From the NCBI GenBank assembly GCA_031376385.1, contig JANMDQ010000028.1, positions 62,001-126,000 on the forward strand: a DNA stretch of 64,000 nucleotides, read 5' to 3'. Below are positions 17,483 to 27,289 of the stretch, piece after piece. Position 1 is the stretch's first letter, and the number at the start of each line of letters is the position of its first letter. Made by a program: the position numbers and the translations under genes. Source of the stretch: Aquisediminimonas sp031376385. Lineage in GTDB: Bacteria; Pseudomonadota; Alphaproteobacteria; Sphingomonadales; Sphingomonadaceae. The notes under the pieces are model-generated. The model was not told the origin of the DNA. It saw only the letters and a program-made list of their open reading frames with translations, and ran no database searches.

Positions 17483-18363
17483 TCCAGCGCCGTATTCTGG
17501 TTTCTACAGGCGTTGAACTTGATGTGTGGACAGCGGGTGACCCGGCCAGCCCGCCGATCCTGTTCCTCCACGGCTTTCCAGAATCTCACCGAACGTGGCG
17601 GCATCAGATGGCGGCGCTTTCGGCGACGCATTATTGTATTGCACCGGATCAGCGCGGCTATGCCGGGTCTTCGAAACCCGTCGAAGTGAGCGCCTATTCC
17701 GTGCCGACCCTAATTGCGGATGTCTTTGCTTTGGCTGATGCAATGGGCATTGGGCGCTTCACTTTGGTCGGGCATGATTGGGGCGGCGCCATAGCGTGGG
17801 CCGTGGCGCTAAAAGATCAAGTTCGCGTCAAACGACTGATCATTTGCAATGCCGCCCACCCCTATGTGTTTCAACGCAGCCTGATCTTTGATCTGCCGCA
17901 GCGGGCCAATTCCCAATATATCCGTGAGTTTCGCGAGCGAGATATCGAAGGCGAAGTGGCGGCAAAGGGCGTAGACTGGTTCTTTGCAGACCGGTTTCAA
18001 AACAAGCTATCCGCTGGTCCTATTAGCGACGAGGATCGCGCGGTCTATATTGCTGAATGGTCTCAGCCCGGCGCCTTGACGGGGATGCTCAACTGGTACC
18101 GTGCTTCACCGATGCAAGTTCCAGCGATGGATGCGCCGCTGATCACTACCGCGTTTCTGGACCGTCCCTTTCCCAAACTGACCATGCCAGTGCTGGTCAT
18201 CTGGGGGATGAAGGATGAGGCTTTATTGCCCTGCCAATTGGAGGGGCTGGGCGGTCATATTGATAACCTGAAAGTCGCGCAGATAGAGGATGCAGGGCAT
18301 TTTGTGACATGGGAGAACCCCGGAGCCGTGAACGCGGCGATGCAGGATTGGCTGGCTATTTAA
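17479..18363 (+). CDS. Alpha/beta hydrolase, epoxide-hydrolase-like
   Basis: A 294-residue alpha/beta hydrolase. The oxyanion motif HGFPES (His31) and the nucleophile elbow GHDWGG with Asp100 are typical of epoxide hydrolases and related dehalogenases. The catalytic His lies in DAGHFVTWENP near residue 275. The Asp nucleophile rules out an ordinary serine esterase. The HGFPE form favours an epoxide hydrolase; substrate is unknown. Its start overlaps the NUDIX stop by 4 bp and its 3' end overlaps the convergent gene by 8 bp. Confidence 0.85.
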   Translation: MIQRRILVSTGVELDVWTAGDPASPPILFLHGFPESHRTWRHQMAALSATHYCIAPDQRGYAGSSKPVEVSAYSVPTLIADVFALADAMGIGRFTLVGHDWGGAIAWAVALKDQVRVKRLIICNAAHPYVFQRSLIFDLPQRANSQYIREFRERDIEGEVAAKGVDWFFADRFQNKLSAGPISDEDRAVYIAEWSQPGALTGMLNWYRASPMQVPAMDAPLITTAFLDRPFPKLTMPVLVIWGMKDEALLPCQLEGLGGHIDNLKVAQIEDAGHFVTWENPGAVNAAMQDWLAI

Positions 18364-19393
18364 TTCGGTATCTCATCCGAAAGGTGAAGGCAGAACTGGC
18401 CACCATTGTTCCTTGAGGCCTCAAACGGACCGTCGTAATTGCATTGTCCGCGCCATTGGCATCGGCGACCGGCACATAAGTCCACGTCGCGCCACCGTCA
18501 TTTGAAAAGTCGATCTGATCCGTTGTGCTGCCAAGGCCACCAAAGGCATAAGTCAGCCCACTTGATCCTGCGACAAAGGCCGCTGGGCCGCTACCGCCGC
18601 CTGCAATATCAGCAACCACCACGGCAAGGCCAGCGGGCGTCGTATCCGTCACGGCAATGCTGTTATTTGTTACGGTATAACTGGATGGGCTGGTCGTGAC
18701 GAAACTATATTCCGCAACGGCACCGGGGATATATTTTGGGTTCGACGCGCCGTTAATAGGGTCAGACACGATGACGCTCGTTTTGCTGAAGGTCAGCGCG
18801 GGCTTGAAGACCAGACTGGCGATATCGAAATTGGCGTAGTTGGGAATTTCCACTTCGAATGTATGCGTTCCCGCATCCACAGGAATGTTGAGCGCAGTCG
18901 CCTGTTTCCAAAGACCAATGGGGTCTGACGCCGCAAAGCTGCTGTTGGTTGTTGCAACAACGGTGCCGGATGAGTTGCGGACATTGATGATCAGGCCTGT
19001 GAGCACCTGAGAGAAATCTCGCACTGAAAACCAGCCGCTGATATCAACCATCCCTGCGGACGGGAACGTCACTGTCTGTACAATCCGTCCAGAGGCCCCG
19101 TTGATATCGAGATATTGAATGCCGCCGCCTGTCGGTGTGGTGGTCGGGTTATTGGCATAGCCTGACCAAGGTCGAATGATATTCCACGGGATGGGGTTTG
19201 CAGGGGTCACATTAACCACCGTCCAATCCGCGATAGACGTATAAAAGTTATTCCCGTCCGTGGGGACAACAGGCGTTTCGAAACTGCGATTAAGCAGCAA
19301 TTCCTGTGCTGGCACAGGAACCGGTGAAAAGAGCGCAAGTGCCAGCAGTAAGCGCACAAGCGCAGATATGGCTGGGCAAATGAGCGCGTTCAT
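18356..19393 (-). CDS. Secreted protein with DUF11-like repeat region
   Basis: A 345-residue exported protein. Residues 1-29 are a signal peptide (ALVRLLLALALFSPVPVPAQ). The next part (LLLNRSFETPVVPTDGNNFY, YLDINGASGRIVQTVTFPSA) resembles the carbohydrate-binding-like jelly-roll fold seen in PEP-CTERM and DUF642-like proteins. The second half (YTVTNNSIAVTDTTPAGLAV, DQIDFSNDGGATWTYVPVAD) resembles the DUF11/isopeptide surface-protein repeat. No sorting signal is present at its C-terminus. The function is probably extracellular or structural. No strong ribosome binding site is visible at the chosen start. Confidence 0.65.
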   Translation of the reverse strand: MNALICPAISALVRLLLALALFSPVPVPAQELLLNRSFETPVVPTDGNNFYTSIADWTVVNVTPANPIPWNIIRPWSGYANNPTTTPTGGGIQYLDINGASGRIVQTVTFPSAGMVDISGWFSVRDFSQVLTGLIINVRNSSGTVVATTNSSFAASDPIGLWKQATALNIPVDAGTHTFEVEIPNYANFDIASLVFKPALTFSKTSVIVSDPINGASNPKYIPGAVAEYSFVTTSPSSYTVTNNSIAVTDTTPAGLAVVVADIAGGGSGPAAFVAGSSGLTYAFGGLGSTTDQIDFSNDGGATWTYVPVADANGADNAITTVRLRPQGTMVASSAFTFRMRYRIK

Positions 19394-19461
19394 TGGGGCT
19401 TTATGAAGAAGAACCCTTAATAAGTAGCTTCGTATCGCATCAGAATTGACCTTACTTTACA

Positions 19462-20556
19462 ATGGCCCCTGTCGTGATGCAGACTGAACCCATGAACAAG
19501 AGCATGCCTCACCAGGTGATTACAGCATTTGCGGAACAAGCTAATCTCTGCGAAGCGGTGGGTTCGCCCTTCACGGCGGCAGTCCTGCGTTCCGTTGCCG
19601 CCACACTTAACCGCAACACGCAAACGGGGCGAGCGATCCTTGATTGGCCAGGCGATCCGATGACGGATGCGTTGAAGCTGAGGATTGCTGGCGGCCTTCA
19701 TGCTCTGGCTCGCACGGGGCAGGATTTAGAACTTTCCGCGCTCTATAAAGATCACACCAGTGACATGGACGCAGTGTTGACGCGCGTTCTGGCGCAGTGG
19801 GATGCGTGGCTACTGCCATGGTTGGATGGCCCACCGCAAACAAACGAGGTCGGGCGTTCGGGGATGCTCTGGCCCGGCATTATGGCGATTGCGGCACGCT
19901 ATGGACCGCAGATTGAGCTGCTAGAATTGGGGGCAAGCGCCGGACTGAACCTCAATATGGACCGGTTTGGCTATGAACTTTACGGCGTAAAAGCTGGCGA
20001 CCCAGCGTCCTCTGTTCAGCTCAAACCAGACTGGATTGGCCCCGCCCCCACCTTTGCGTCTGTTACCATCACTGGGCGGCGCGGCGTCGACATCAATCCA
20101 CTGGATGCATCGCGGGATGATGTCGCGGCGCGGCTGATTGCTTATGTCTGGCCTGATCAGATTGCGCGCCTCGCCAGAATTGAGGCCGCCATTGCGCTCT
20201 CCCGTCGCCACCCGCCAGTTGTTGACAAGGCAGATGCTGCGGACTGGATTGAATACCAATTAGCAAAGCCGCAACAGGACGGCGTCACTCGCTTGATCTT
20301 CCATAGCATAGTCCTCCAATATCTGCCGCCGGAGTCACGCCACCGCGTGGTGGATGCCATCCTTCGGGCCGGTGCCGCCGCAACCGCACAGCGTCCGCTG
20401 GCTTGGCTGTCCATGGAATTTACTGGTCCCGTTAAGTCTGAGGCTGAGCTGCGTTTGCGATCTTGGCCCGGGAATGGGGAAAGCGAAGCACTCGCGACTG
20501 TCCACCCCCACGGCGCGTCGATCACTTGGCTGGGGGCGGCGGCACGGGCGGCTTAG
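19462..20556 (+). CDS. DUF2332 family protein
   Basis: A 364-residue cytoplasmic protein matching DUF2332 in length and motifs: VITAFAEQANLCEAVGSPFT, LLELGASAGLNLNMDRFGYE and LIFHSIVLQYLPPESRHRVV. The glycine-rich ELGASAGLNL and the later blocks suggest a SAM-methyltransferase-like fold, but function is unestablished. The start is uncertain: ATGs at 19462, 19477 and 19492 are in frame and none has a strong RBS. The last 35 bp overlap the 3' end of the convergent metallopeptidase gene. Confidence 0.75.
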   Translation: MAPVVMQTEPMNKSMPHQVITAFAEQANLCEAVGSPFTAAVLRSVAATLNRNTQTGRAILDWPGDPMTDALKLRIAGGLHALARTGQDLELSALYKDHTSDMDAVLTRVLAQWDAWLLPWLDGPPQTNEVGRSGMLWPGIMAIAARYGPQIELLELGASAGLNLNMDRFGYELYGVKAGDPASSVQLKPDWIGPAPTFASVTITGRRGVDINPLDASRDDVAARLIAYVWPDQIARLARIEAAIALSRRHPPVVDKADAADWIEYQLAKPQQDGVTRLIFHSIVLQYLPPESRHRVVDAILRAGAAATAQRPLAWLSMEFTGPVKSEAELRLRSWPGNGESEALATVHPHGASITWLGAAARAA

Positions 20557-22108
20557 GCGGCTTTTTCTCGGATGCCTCATCATCCTTATTCAATTCAGCC
20601 ATCAACGCTTTCATGTCGACTTTTTCGCCGGGTTTTGCTGCAGCAATGCGCAACCGGGTCATCAAAAACCGCGCCGACTTTGCAAATCCATCATGGGGGG
20701 AATTGGCGATGGGCTGAAGGATCATCGCGGCCCCGGAATAATCGCCCGCATTGGCAAGCTCTATGGCATAAGGAACGCGAAAGGCGCTTTCTTGGGGGAT
20801 TAAGGAAACTGCCTTACCCAGCCCCGCAACTGCCGATTTCGTGGGGTCACGCCCTTCGGCCTGAAAGGATTGGTAATATTCATAGAGCGGAAACGGGTCC
20901 TCCGGATTGGCTCGGTTGGCCCTGACAATCCAATTGCGCGCAGCTTTCCATTTCGCTGCATCTTTATCGTTTGCTTTGGAAAGGGCTCTTCCAAGCGACA
21001 TCCCTTTCCAAAGCAACGCGCGAACATTTGCTGGTTCAACCGCTATTGCAGCATCAGCGGCCACGACAGCGGCGTCATAATTACCCAAGTCATGCTCAGC
21101 CTCCGCAAGCAAAGTGAGCACGCTAGCATTCCCAGGATATTTTCCGCTCAATTTACGCAACCGGTTGGCAATGGGCTGCCGCTCGGCAACGGCTGTCCCT
21201 CTTGTGAGCAACAATCGATCCATCAGCGCCTCGCCACTGGCGCGGTCTAATTCAGTCACGGTGATGCTGGTTGCGGCAGGCGGCGTGTTGGCGACGTTCA
21301 GATAGGCAATTCTGGGCGCTTTCATATAACGGTTCAGATCTTTATTCAGCACGGCCAAATCACCAAAGGCTTTGCGCGCCGCCTCCAGCGGGGCCATCCC
21401 ATTGTTAATCAACGTCAGGCATTCAGATTGCTCTCCCTTGCGAGCCTTTTCAAAGCTGAGAAAGTGAGTGAGCAACCAAGCCCGACCATAAAAATTTCCA
21501 ACCTGATCCCGCTTCAAATCCCCCACTCCAGCGGACAGCAATGTTTCGATGGGGACCGGTTCCTCAATAAGAAGCTGATAGGCGCGGTGATTGGCGGGCA
21601 GACCAATTTTGGCGGCGATATCGGTAAACTGCGCTGTTGAGAGATATTCGGCAAAGCCTTCCGAATACCATGCTGGGTAAGCCGTCGGGAAATATTGCAG
21701 CATGAGATGATGGGCGTATTCGTGAAAGAGAATGACATCATCATAGTCCTTCTCGCCAACACCGCGAGGAACCACAGCAATAACGCCAGACGGGTTTGTG
21801 GTGTAAAAGCCCGCGACGTCGCTCGTTCTGTCGCCATAGGCGCGTTTCACCGCTTCAACATCTGACAGCACATAGACTGTCAGTTTCATCGTGGTGCTGC
21901 CTTTCGGAATCTTGGTCAAGTCACGCAGCAGCGCGTCATAGCGTTCGAGGCGGATCGCATCCTCACGAACATCCTTTGCGGATGTGCCATAGAAAATGAA
22001 ATGGTCGGTCTCCGCACGGTGCCATGCGGCGGCTGCAGCGGACGGCATTACAAGCATAACTGCGATGCCGATCAGCCAAGCCGGCATTAAAATTTTTAGG
22101 AGACGCAC
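20522..22108 (-). CDS. Secreted zinc metallopeptidase-like protein with TPR region
   Basis: A 528-residue protein. An N-terminal signal (LMPAWLIGIAVMLVMPSAAA) is followed by a peptidase-MA-like domain: FHEYAHHLM gives the HExxH zinc motif, and SEGFAEYLS supplies the downstream Glu. The C-terminal half is TPR-like (AEHDLGNYDAAVVAADAAIA), ending in a Pro-rich KPPKPPVPPPPAK tail. It likely acts in the periplasm. The frame extends to a TTG at 22129, but GTG at 22108 has AGGGG 7 bases upstream. The Pro-rich tail overlaps DUF2332 by 35 bp and may be a recent extension. Confidence 0.75.
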   Translation of the reverse strand: MRLLKILMPAWLIGIAVMLVMPSAAAAAWHRAETDHFIFYGTSAKDVREDAIRLERYDALLRDLTKIPKGSTTMKLTVYVLSDVEAVKRAYGDRTSDVAGFYTTNPSGVIAVVPRGVGEKDYDDVILFHEYAHHLMLQYFPTAYPAWYSEGFAEYLSTAQFTDIAAKIGLPANHRAYQLLIEEPVPIETLLSAGVGDLKRDQVGNFYGRAWLLTHFLSFEKARKGEQSECLTLINNGMAPLEAARKAFGDLAVLNKDLNRYMKAPRIAYLNVANTPPAATSITVTELDRASGEALMDRLLLTRGTAVAERQPIANRLRKLSGKYPGNASVLTLLAEAEHDLGNYDAAVVAADAAIAVEPANVRALLWKGMSLGRALSKANDKDAAKWKAARNWIVRANRANPEDPFPLYEYYQSFQAEGRDPTKSAVAGLGKAVSLIPQESAFRVPYAIELANAGDYSGAAMILQPIANSPHDGFAKSARFLMTRLRIAAAKPGEKVDMKALMAELNKDDEASEKKPPKPPVPPPPAK

Positions 22109-22211
22109 CTGTTTTACCCCTGTAGTCAAGCAGAGAACTTATCAGTAGCTTGTCACAAATCCAGCCCTCCGGCGGAAAAAACCGACAGGCGCCAACGTAA
22201 AGGAAATGACC

Positions 22212-22712
22212 ATGCCCCTCCCCTTTCCTGCAGGCGTTCCGACCAGCCTTGGTGCGGCCTTTGGTTACCTCTACTCGGTCGAAAATCCAGGCATTGAGGA
22301 TTTGAAACTGATGGTCCTCCTCGAGTCCGCTGGCAAGACGCTTTATGAACATAGCGCGACTGGTACTGATCATCCGGGCGTTATCGATCTGCTGCACCAA
22401 AATGGTCGCGAAGAATTGGCCCATGCGCACCGCGTGTCAAAGGCGATCAAAGCCATTTCCGGCGAAGATTATTTACCGCCGGAACCGGCCAACAATCCTT
22501 ATTTGACAGCGAACATGCCCCCGCCAGCACCACTGACGCCAGAGGGACTGACAAAGCTGGCGGAAACTGAATTTGGCGGCGATGCTCTGTATGAAAAATG
22601 GGCGGTTACCACTGATTGCGCGGAGGCTGCCGCGCTATTTCGTCTGAATGGCAAAGAGGAAAGTGCTCATGGCAACCGGCTATTAGAAGCAGCTGCCTTG
22701 TTGGCGGCTTAG
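22212..22712 (+). CDS. Ferritin-like domain protein
   Basis: A 166-residue four-helix protein. The first helix pair has Glu in LLESAGKTLYEH and EELAHAHR, and the second pair has ETEFGGDALYEKW and EESAHGNR. The repeated ExxH-type spacing fits a diiron ferritin/rubrerythrin-like centre. No rubredoxin domain is present. Such proteins handle iron or reactive oxygen. ATG at 22212 is preferred over 22206 because AAGGA lies about 8 bases upstream. It is convergent with priA, 13 bp away. Confidence 0.75.
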   Translation: MPLPFPAGVPTSLGAAFGYLYSVENPGIEDLKLMVLLESAGKTLYEHSATGTDHPGVIDLLHQNGREELAHAHRVSKAIKAISGEDYLPPEPANNPYLTANMPPPAPLTPEGLTKLAETEFGGDALYEKWAVTTDCAEAAALFRLNGKEESAHGNRLLEAAALLAA

Positions 22713-22725
22713 GTCCGAAGGCGGT

Positions 22726-24894
22726 TTAGACGAAGCTGTAGGGGTCAATATCCACGTTAACCCGGACGGAGCGGGGCCAGTCCAGCGCGCCGAGCCATTC
22801 GCGGATAACATCCTGCACATCAACAGCGCGGCGGGCGTGGACGAGCAGGCGCAGGCGGTGCCTGCCGCGGAGCATGGCGAGGGGGGCAGGCGCGGGGCCG
22901 TAGACTTGCATGCCCTCCACCGTAGGCGCTGACTTGCCGATCGCGCTCGCGGCATTGGTGGCGGCGCGCTGATCTTCCGAAGATATGATGATGGCCGCAA
23001 AACGACCAAAGGGCGGTACGCCAGCGTCATGCCGCGCTTCCGTTTCAGCGGCGTAAAAGCGTTCAGCGTCACCAGAAACCAGCGCGCGGATGACGGCGCT
23101 GTCGGGGGCGTGGGTTTGCACAAAAACCCGACCAGGTTTGGAACCACGCCCAGCCCGCCCCGCGACTTGCATGATCTGCTGAAACGTCCGCTCCGCCGCG
23201 CGCAAATCGCCTCCCTGTAGCCCCAAGTCGGCATCGATGACGCCTACCGTCGTCAGGTTGGGGAAATGATAGCCCTTGGTGACCAGCTGCGTGCCCACCA
23301 CTATGTCAATCTCACCGGCCTCCATCCGCCCGACAAATTCTGCGGCTTTTGCTGGCGACGTTAGCGTATCCGAAGTCACAATCGCACGCCGCGCCTCGGG
23401 GAAAAGGGCTGCCACTTCATCGGCAATGCGTTCCACACCGGGGCCGCACGCGACCAGTGCATCTTCCTCATGGCATTCCGGGCATGCGCGTGGGGGCGGC
23501 TCGGTATGGCCGCAGTGGTGGCATTGCAAACGGCTGAGCAATCGGTGCTCGACCATCCACGCCGTGCAATTGGGGCACTGGAACCTGTGCCCACAGTGGC
23601 GGCAGAGCGTCAGTGGGGCAAAGCCGCGCCGGTTGAGGAACAGCAGCGATTGCTCCCCCTTTTCCAATCCCTCTTCGAGGGCGGCGAGCAGGGCAGGGGC
23701 CAGCCAGCGCCCGCGCGGCGGCGGATCGGCCAACAGGTCCAGCGCCCCCATCTTTGGCATTTGTGCGGCACCATAGCGACCGGGAAGCTTGATTTCTTGA
23801 TAGCGACCGCTCGCCACTTGTTGCCGTGTTTCAATGGCCGGGGTGGCTGTGGCGAGGATGATGGGAATGCTCTCAAATCGCGCGCGCATGACGGCGGCAT
23901 CGCGGGCATGATATTGAACGCCTTCTTCCTGTTTGAAACTGCTCTCATGCGCCTCATCCACAATGATCAGGCCAAGGTTCCGGTAGGGAAGGTAAAGTGA
24001 TGACCGTGCGCCGACAGTCACGAGCGCCTCGCCCTCCGCAATCGCCCGCCAAGCCCGGCGGCGCTGCGACTGGCGCAGGTCACTATGCCAGGCAATCGGC
24101 GCATGGCCGAACCTTGCTGTGAAGCGGCGCAGGAACGGCTCGGTTAGTGCAATTTCCGGAAGCAGCACCAAAGTCTGCCGACCCATGCGGATCGCCTCTG
24201 CCACAGCCTCAAAATAGACCTCGGTCTTGCCGGAGCCTGTTACGCCGTCGAGCAGAACAGGCGCGAACGCCTGCGCCTTGACCATCGCCACCAGCGCCGC
24301 CGCCGCTTTGGTTTGATCCGGGTTCAGCGCGGGCGGCGCGAAGGCCGGGTCTGGGGGAGTGAACGGCGTATCGAGCATCACGACGTGCGGCTCCAGCACG
24401 CCCAGCTTGATCAGCCCGCGAATGACGGCATCGGACACGTCGGCGATAGTCGCCAGCTCTTTGATCAGGCCCTGCCGTTCGCCAATTCGTTCAATTGCTT
24501 GCGCGCGCTGGGGGGTGAGCTTGTCAGGAATCACAGACCCTAAACGATACTCAACAACGGTCCGCCCACCTTCCAAGGCGGCTGCTGTGGACAGCGCCAT
24601 CCGCAATACAGAGGCAAGAGGAGCCAGATAATAGTTGGCGGTCCACTCAATCAACCGGCGCAATGGCGCGCCAATCGGAGGAGTGTCATAGACTTCCAGC
24701 AGGTTGCGCAGGCGATTGTCGCCCACTTCGCCAGCCGACGGTAGGGCTTCCTCTTCCCATACCACACCAACCATTTGGCGTGGGCCGAGAGGAACCAGCA
24801 CAATATTGCCAGGCTCCACACTCATCCCCTGTGGAACGCGGTAATCCAGCGGACCAAGGGCAGGATTGAGGAGGAGAACGCGGGCGCGGGACAT
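22726..24894 (-). CDS. priA: Primosomal protein N' (PriA helicase)
   Basis: A 722-residue replication-restart helicase. The N-terminal DNA-binding region (VLLLNPALGPLDYRVPQGMS) is followed by Walker A (DGVTGSGKTEVYFEAVA), a DEAH box (LIIVDEAHESSFKQEEG) and a zinc-binding block with CRHCGHRFQCPNC and CHHCGHTEPPPRACPEC. PriA reloads DnaB at stalled forks. maeB ends only 10 bp upstream on the same strand, so priA may be transcribed from the maeB promoter. Confidence 0.95.
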   Translation of the reverse strand: MSRARVLLLNPALGPLDYRVPQGMSVEPGNIVLVPLGPRQMVGVVWEEEALPSAGEVGDNRLRNLLEVYDTPPIGAPLRRLIEWTANYYLAPLASVLRMALSTAAALEGGRTVVEYRLGSVIPDKLTPQRAQAIERIGERQGLIKELATIADVSDAVIRGLIKLGVLEPHVVMLDTPFTPPDPAFAPPALNPDQTKAAAALVAMVKAQAFAPVLLDGVTGSGKTEVYFEAVAEAIRMGRQTLVLLPEIALTEPFLRRFTARFGHAPIAWHSDLRQSQRRRAWRAIAEGEALVTVGARSSLYLPYRNLGLIIVDEAHESSFKQEEGVQYHARDAAVMRARFESIPIILATATPAIETRQQVASGRYQEIKLPGRYGAAQMPKMGALDLLADPPPRGRWLAPALLAALEEGLEKGEQSLLFLNRRGFAPLTLCRHCGHRFQCPNCTAWMVEHRLLSRLQCHHCGHTEPPPRACPECHEEDALVACGPGVERIADEVAALFPEARRAIVTSDTLTSPAKAAEFVGRMEAGEIDIVVGTQLVTKGYHFPNLTTVGVIDADLGLQGGDLRAAERTFQQIMQVAGRAGRGSKPGRVFVQTHAPDSAVIRALVSGDAERFYAAETEARHDAGVPPFGRFAAIIISSEDQRAATNAASAIGKSAPTVEGMQVYGPAPAPLAMLRGRHRLRLLVHARRAVDVQDVIREWLGALDWPRSVRVNVDIDPYSFV

Positions 24895-24904
24895 GCCCCA
24901 GCGC

Positions 24905-27169
24905 TTAGCGCGTAATTTCTCCTGCTGCCAACACTGCTAGCGTCACCAATTCCGAAGCATTGGATGCCATCGTTGCAATTTGCACCGATTTTTCCATGCC
25001 AACCAGCATAGGCCCAATCACAGTATCCCCGCCTAATTCGCGCAACAGCTTGGCCGAAAGATTGGCTGATTGCAGCCCCGGCATGACAAGCACATTGGCG
25101 GGGCCGGACAAGCGGCTGAACGGGTAAGATGCAGCAAGACGCGGATTGAGCGCAACATCCGGGGCCATTTCGCCTTCATATTCAAAGCTGACGCCGCGCG
25201 CGTCGAGGATTTCAACGGCTTCGCGGATGGGGCCCAGCCAATTGCCCGGAGGATTGCCGAAGGTAGAGTATGACAGGAATGCCACGCGCGGCTCATGGCC
25301 CATGCGGCGTGCGACTGCTGCAGTTTGTTCGGCAATATCAGCCAGCTCCAGTGCAGATGGGCGTTCATGCAAAGTTGTATCGGCCATAAACACGGTATGA
25401 TGCTGACCAACCAAAACGTGAATGCCGAAGGCCGTGCGCCCTTCGGCGGGATCGAGAACGCGGCGGATTTCGCGCATCGTCTGGGCAAAGCCGCGCGTCA
25501 CGCCTGTGATCATCGCGTCGGCCTCTCCCATTTTCAGCAGGAGCGAGCCAAAGACGTTGCGGTCCTGATTGACCAGCCGTTCACATTCGCGCCGCAAATA
25601 GCCACGCCGTTGCAACCGCTCATACAGAAGGTCTGCCATGGCAGGGACCAGCGGTGAATTGCGACTGTTGTGGATTTCAAAGGATTCAGGATCATCCACA
25701 CCCAGCTCGATCAGTTGATCACGAACACTATCGCGGCCAATCAATACAGGCGTACCGCAGCCGCCATCGCGGAATGCAATTGCTGCCCGCAGCACAGTTT
25801 CTTCTTCGGCCTCTGCAAAGATCACTCGCTTGGGGTGCGCACGGGCTGTGTCATAAGCCAGTGTCAGCACTGATGTCGTGGGGTTCAGGCGAGCGCGCAA
25901 CGTCTGGCGATACTCCTCCATATCAAGTATGGGTCGCGTCGCGACGCCGGTGTCCATCGCTGCCTTGGCAACGGCCATCGGCACCACTTCCATCAGGCGT
26001 GGGTCAAACGGCGCAGGAATGATATAATCATTGCCGTAGCGGGCCTGCATCCCGCCATAAGCCGCTGCGACTTCCTCTGGCACAGCCTCACGCGCCAGCT
26101 GGGCTATTGCGTGGGCGGCGGCAATTTTCATTTCCTCATTGATCGCTGTTGCGCGTACATCCAGCGCGCCACGAAAAATGAAAGGGAAGCCGAGCACATT
26201 ATTGACTTGGTTGGGATAATCGGAACGACCCGTGGCAATGATGCAATCCGGGCGCACGCGCTTTGCCTCTGGCGGGGTGATTTCTGGATCGGGATTGGCC
26301 ATCGCAAAGATGATCGGCGCCGGGGCCATTTTTTCCAGCATATGGGGTTGAAGAGCATCCTTGGCGGATAGCCCCAGGAAAATGTCAGCGCCAACCAGCG
26401 CTTCCTCGAGCGTGCGAGTTTCCGTTACTGCGGCATGGGCCGATTTCCACTGATCCATTCCTTCCAGACGGCCCTGATAAATCACACCTTTGCGATCGCA
26501 CATAATCACGTTGGACGGCGTAACGCCCATCGCTTTCATTAGGGCGGTGCAGGCAATGGCAGCAGCCCCCGCGCCGTTCACGACGACTTTGACTTCAGAA
26601 AGTTTGCGGCCTGTCAGCTGGCAGGCATTGATCAAGCCAGCGGCAGAAATGATCGCTGTGCCGTGCTGATCATCATGCATCACTGGAATTTTCATTCGCT
26701 CCTTGAGCGCCTGTTCAATGATGAAACATTCAGGGGCTTTGATGTCTTCCAGATTGATCCCGCCAAAGCTGGGTTCAAGGAGAGCGACGGCGTTGATGAA
26801 GGCTTCTGTATCTTCCGTCGCAACTTCCAGATCGATGGAATCGACATCAGCAAAGCGTTTAAACAAGACGGCCTTGCCCTCCATCACGGGCTTGGACGCG
26901 AGCGCACCCAAATTGCCCAGGCCAAGGATCGCTGTGCCGTTTGATATGACTGCGACCAGATTGCCTTTTGCGGTATAGTCATAAGCAAGCGCCGGGTCCG
27001 CCGCGATGGCCAGCACTGGGACTGCCACACCGGGTGAATAGGCCAGACTTAAATCCCGCTGCGTCGCCATCGGCTTTGACGCGATAATTTCGATTTTGCC
27101 GGGGCGGCCAGTGGAGTGATAAAAAAGCGCCTCGCGCTCAGAAAATTGCACTTTGGTATCGCCGCTCAT
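24905..27169 (-). CDS. maeB: NADP-dependent malic enzyme with phosphotransacetylase-like domain
   Basis: A 754-residue MaeB-type enzyme. Residues about 1-430 are the malic enzyme (YSPGVAVPVLAIAADPALAY, INLEDIKAPECFIIEQALKE, VVNGAGAAAIACTALMKAMG). Residues about 440-750 are a phosphate acetyl/butyryltransferase-like regulatory domain (RVIFAEAEEETVLRAAIAF, VLVMPGLQSANLSAKLLREL). It converts malate to pyruvate, CO2 and NADPH in the cytoplasm. Length is standard. It is divergent from mutS. Confidence 0.95.
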   Translation of the reverse strand: MSGDTKVQFSEREALFYHSTGRPGKIEIIASKPMATQRDLSLAYSPGVAVPVLAIAADPALAYDYTAKGNLVAVISNGTAILGLGNLGALASKPVMEGKAVLFKRFADVDSIDLEVATEDTEAFINAVALLEPSFGGINLEDIKAPECFIIEQALKERMKIPVMHDDQHGTAIISAAGLINACQLTGRKLSEVKVVVNGAGAAAIACTALMKAMGVTPSNVIMCDRKGVIYQGRLEGMDQWKSAHAAVTETRTLEEALVGADIFLGLSAKDALQPHMLEKMAPAPIIFAMANPDPEITPPEAKRVRPDCIIATGRSDYPNQVNNVLGFPFIFRGALDVRATAINEEMKIAAAHAIAQLAREAVPEEVAAAYGGMQARYGNDYIIPAPFDPRLMEVVPMAVAKAAMDTGVATRPILDMEEYRQTLRARLNPTTSVLTLAYDTARAHPKRVIFAEAEEETVLRAAIAFRDGGCGTPVLIGRDSVRDQLIELGVDDPESFEIHNSRNSPLVPAMADLLYERLQRRGYLRRECERLVNQDRNVFGSLLLKMGEADAMITGVTRGFAQTMREIRRVLDPAEGRTAFGIHVLVGQHHTVFMADTTLHERPSALELADIAEQTAAVARRMGHEPRVAFLSYSTFGNPPGNWLGPIREAVEILDARGVSFEYEGEMAPDVALNPRLAASYPFSRLSGPANVLVMPGLQSANLSAKLLRELGGDTVIGPMLVGMEKSVQIATMASNASELVTLAVLAAGEITR

Positions 27170-27289
27170 CGGAAGCCCCTCTTATATCGTGATGTGTCAG
27201 GTGCGACCTGTTCGATGGCACCTTAGGGGCAGTTGGGCCGTTCGGGAAGATGGCTTTGTCTCTCCGCGCAAAATCGCTATCGCAGCGTC

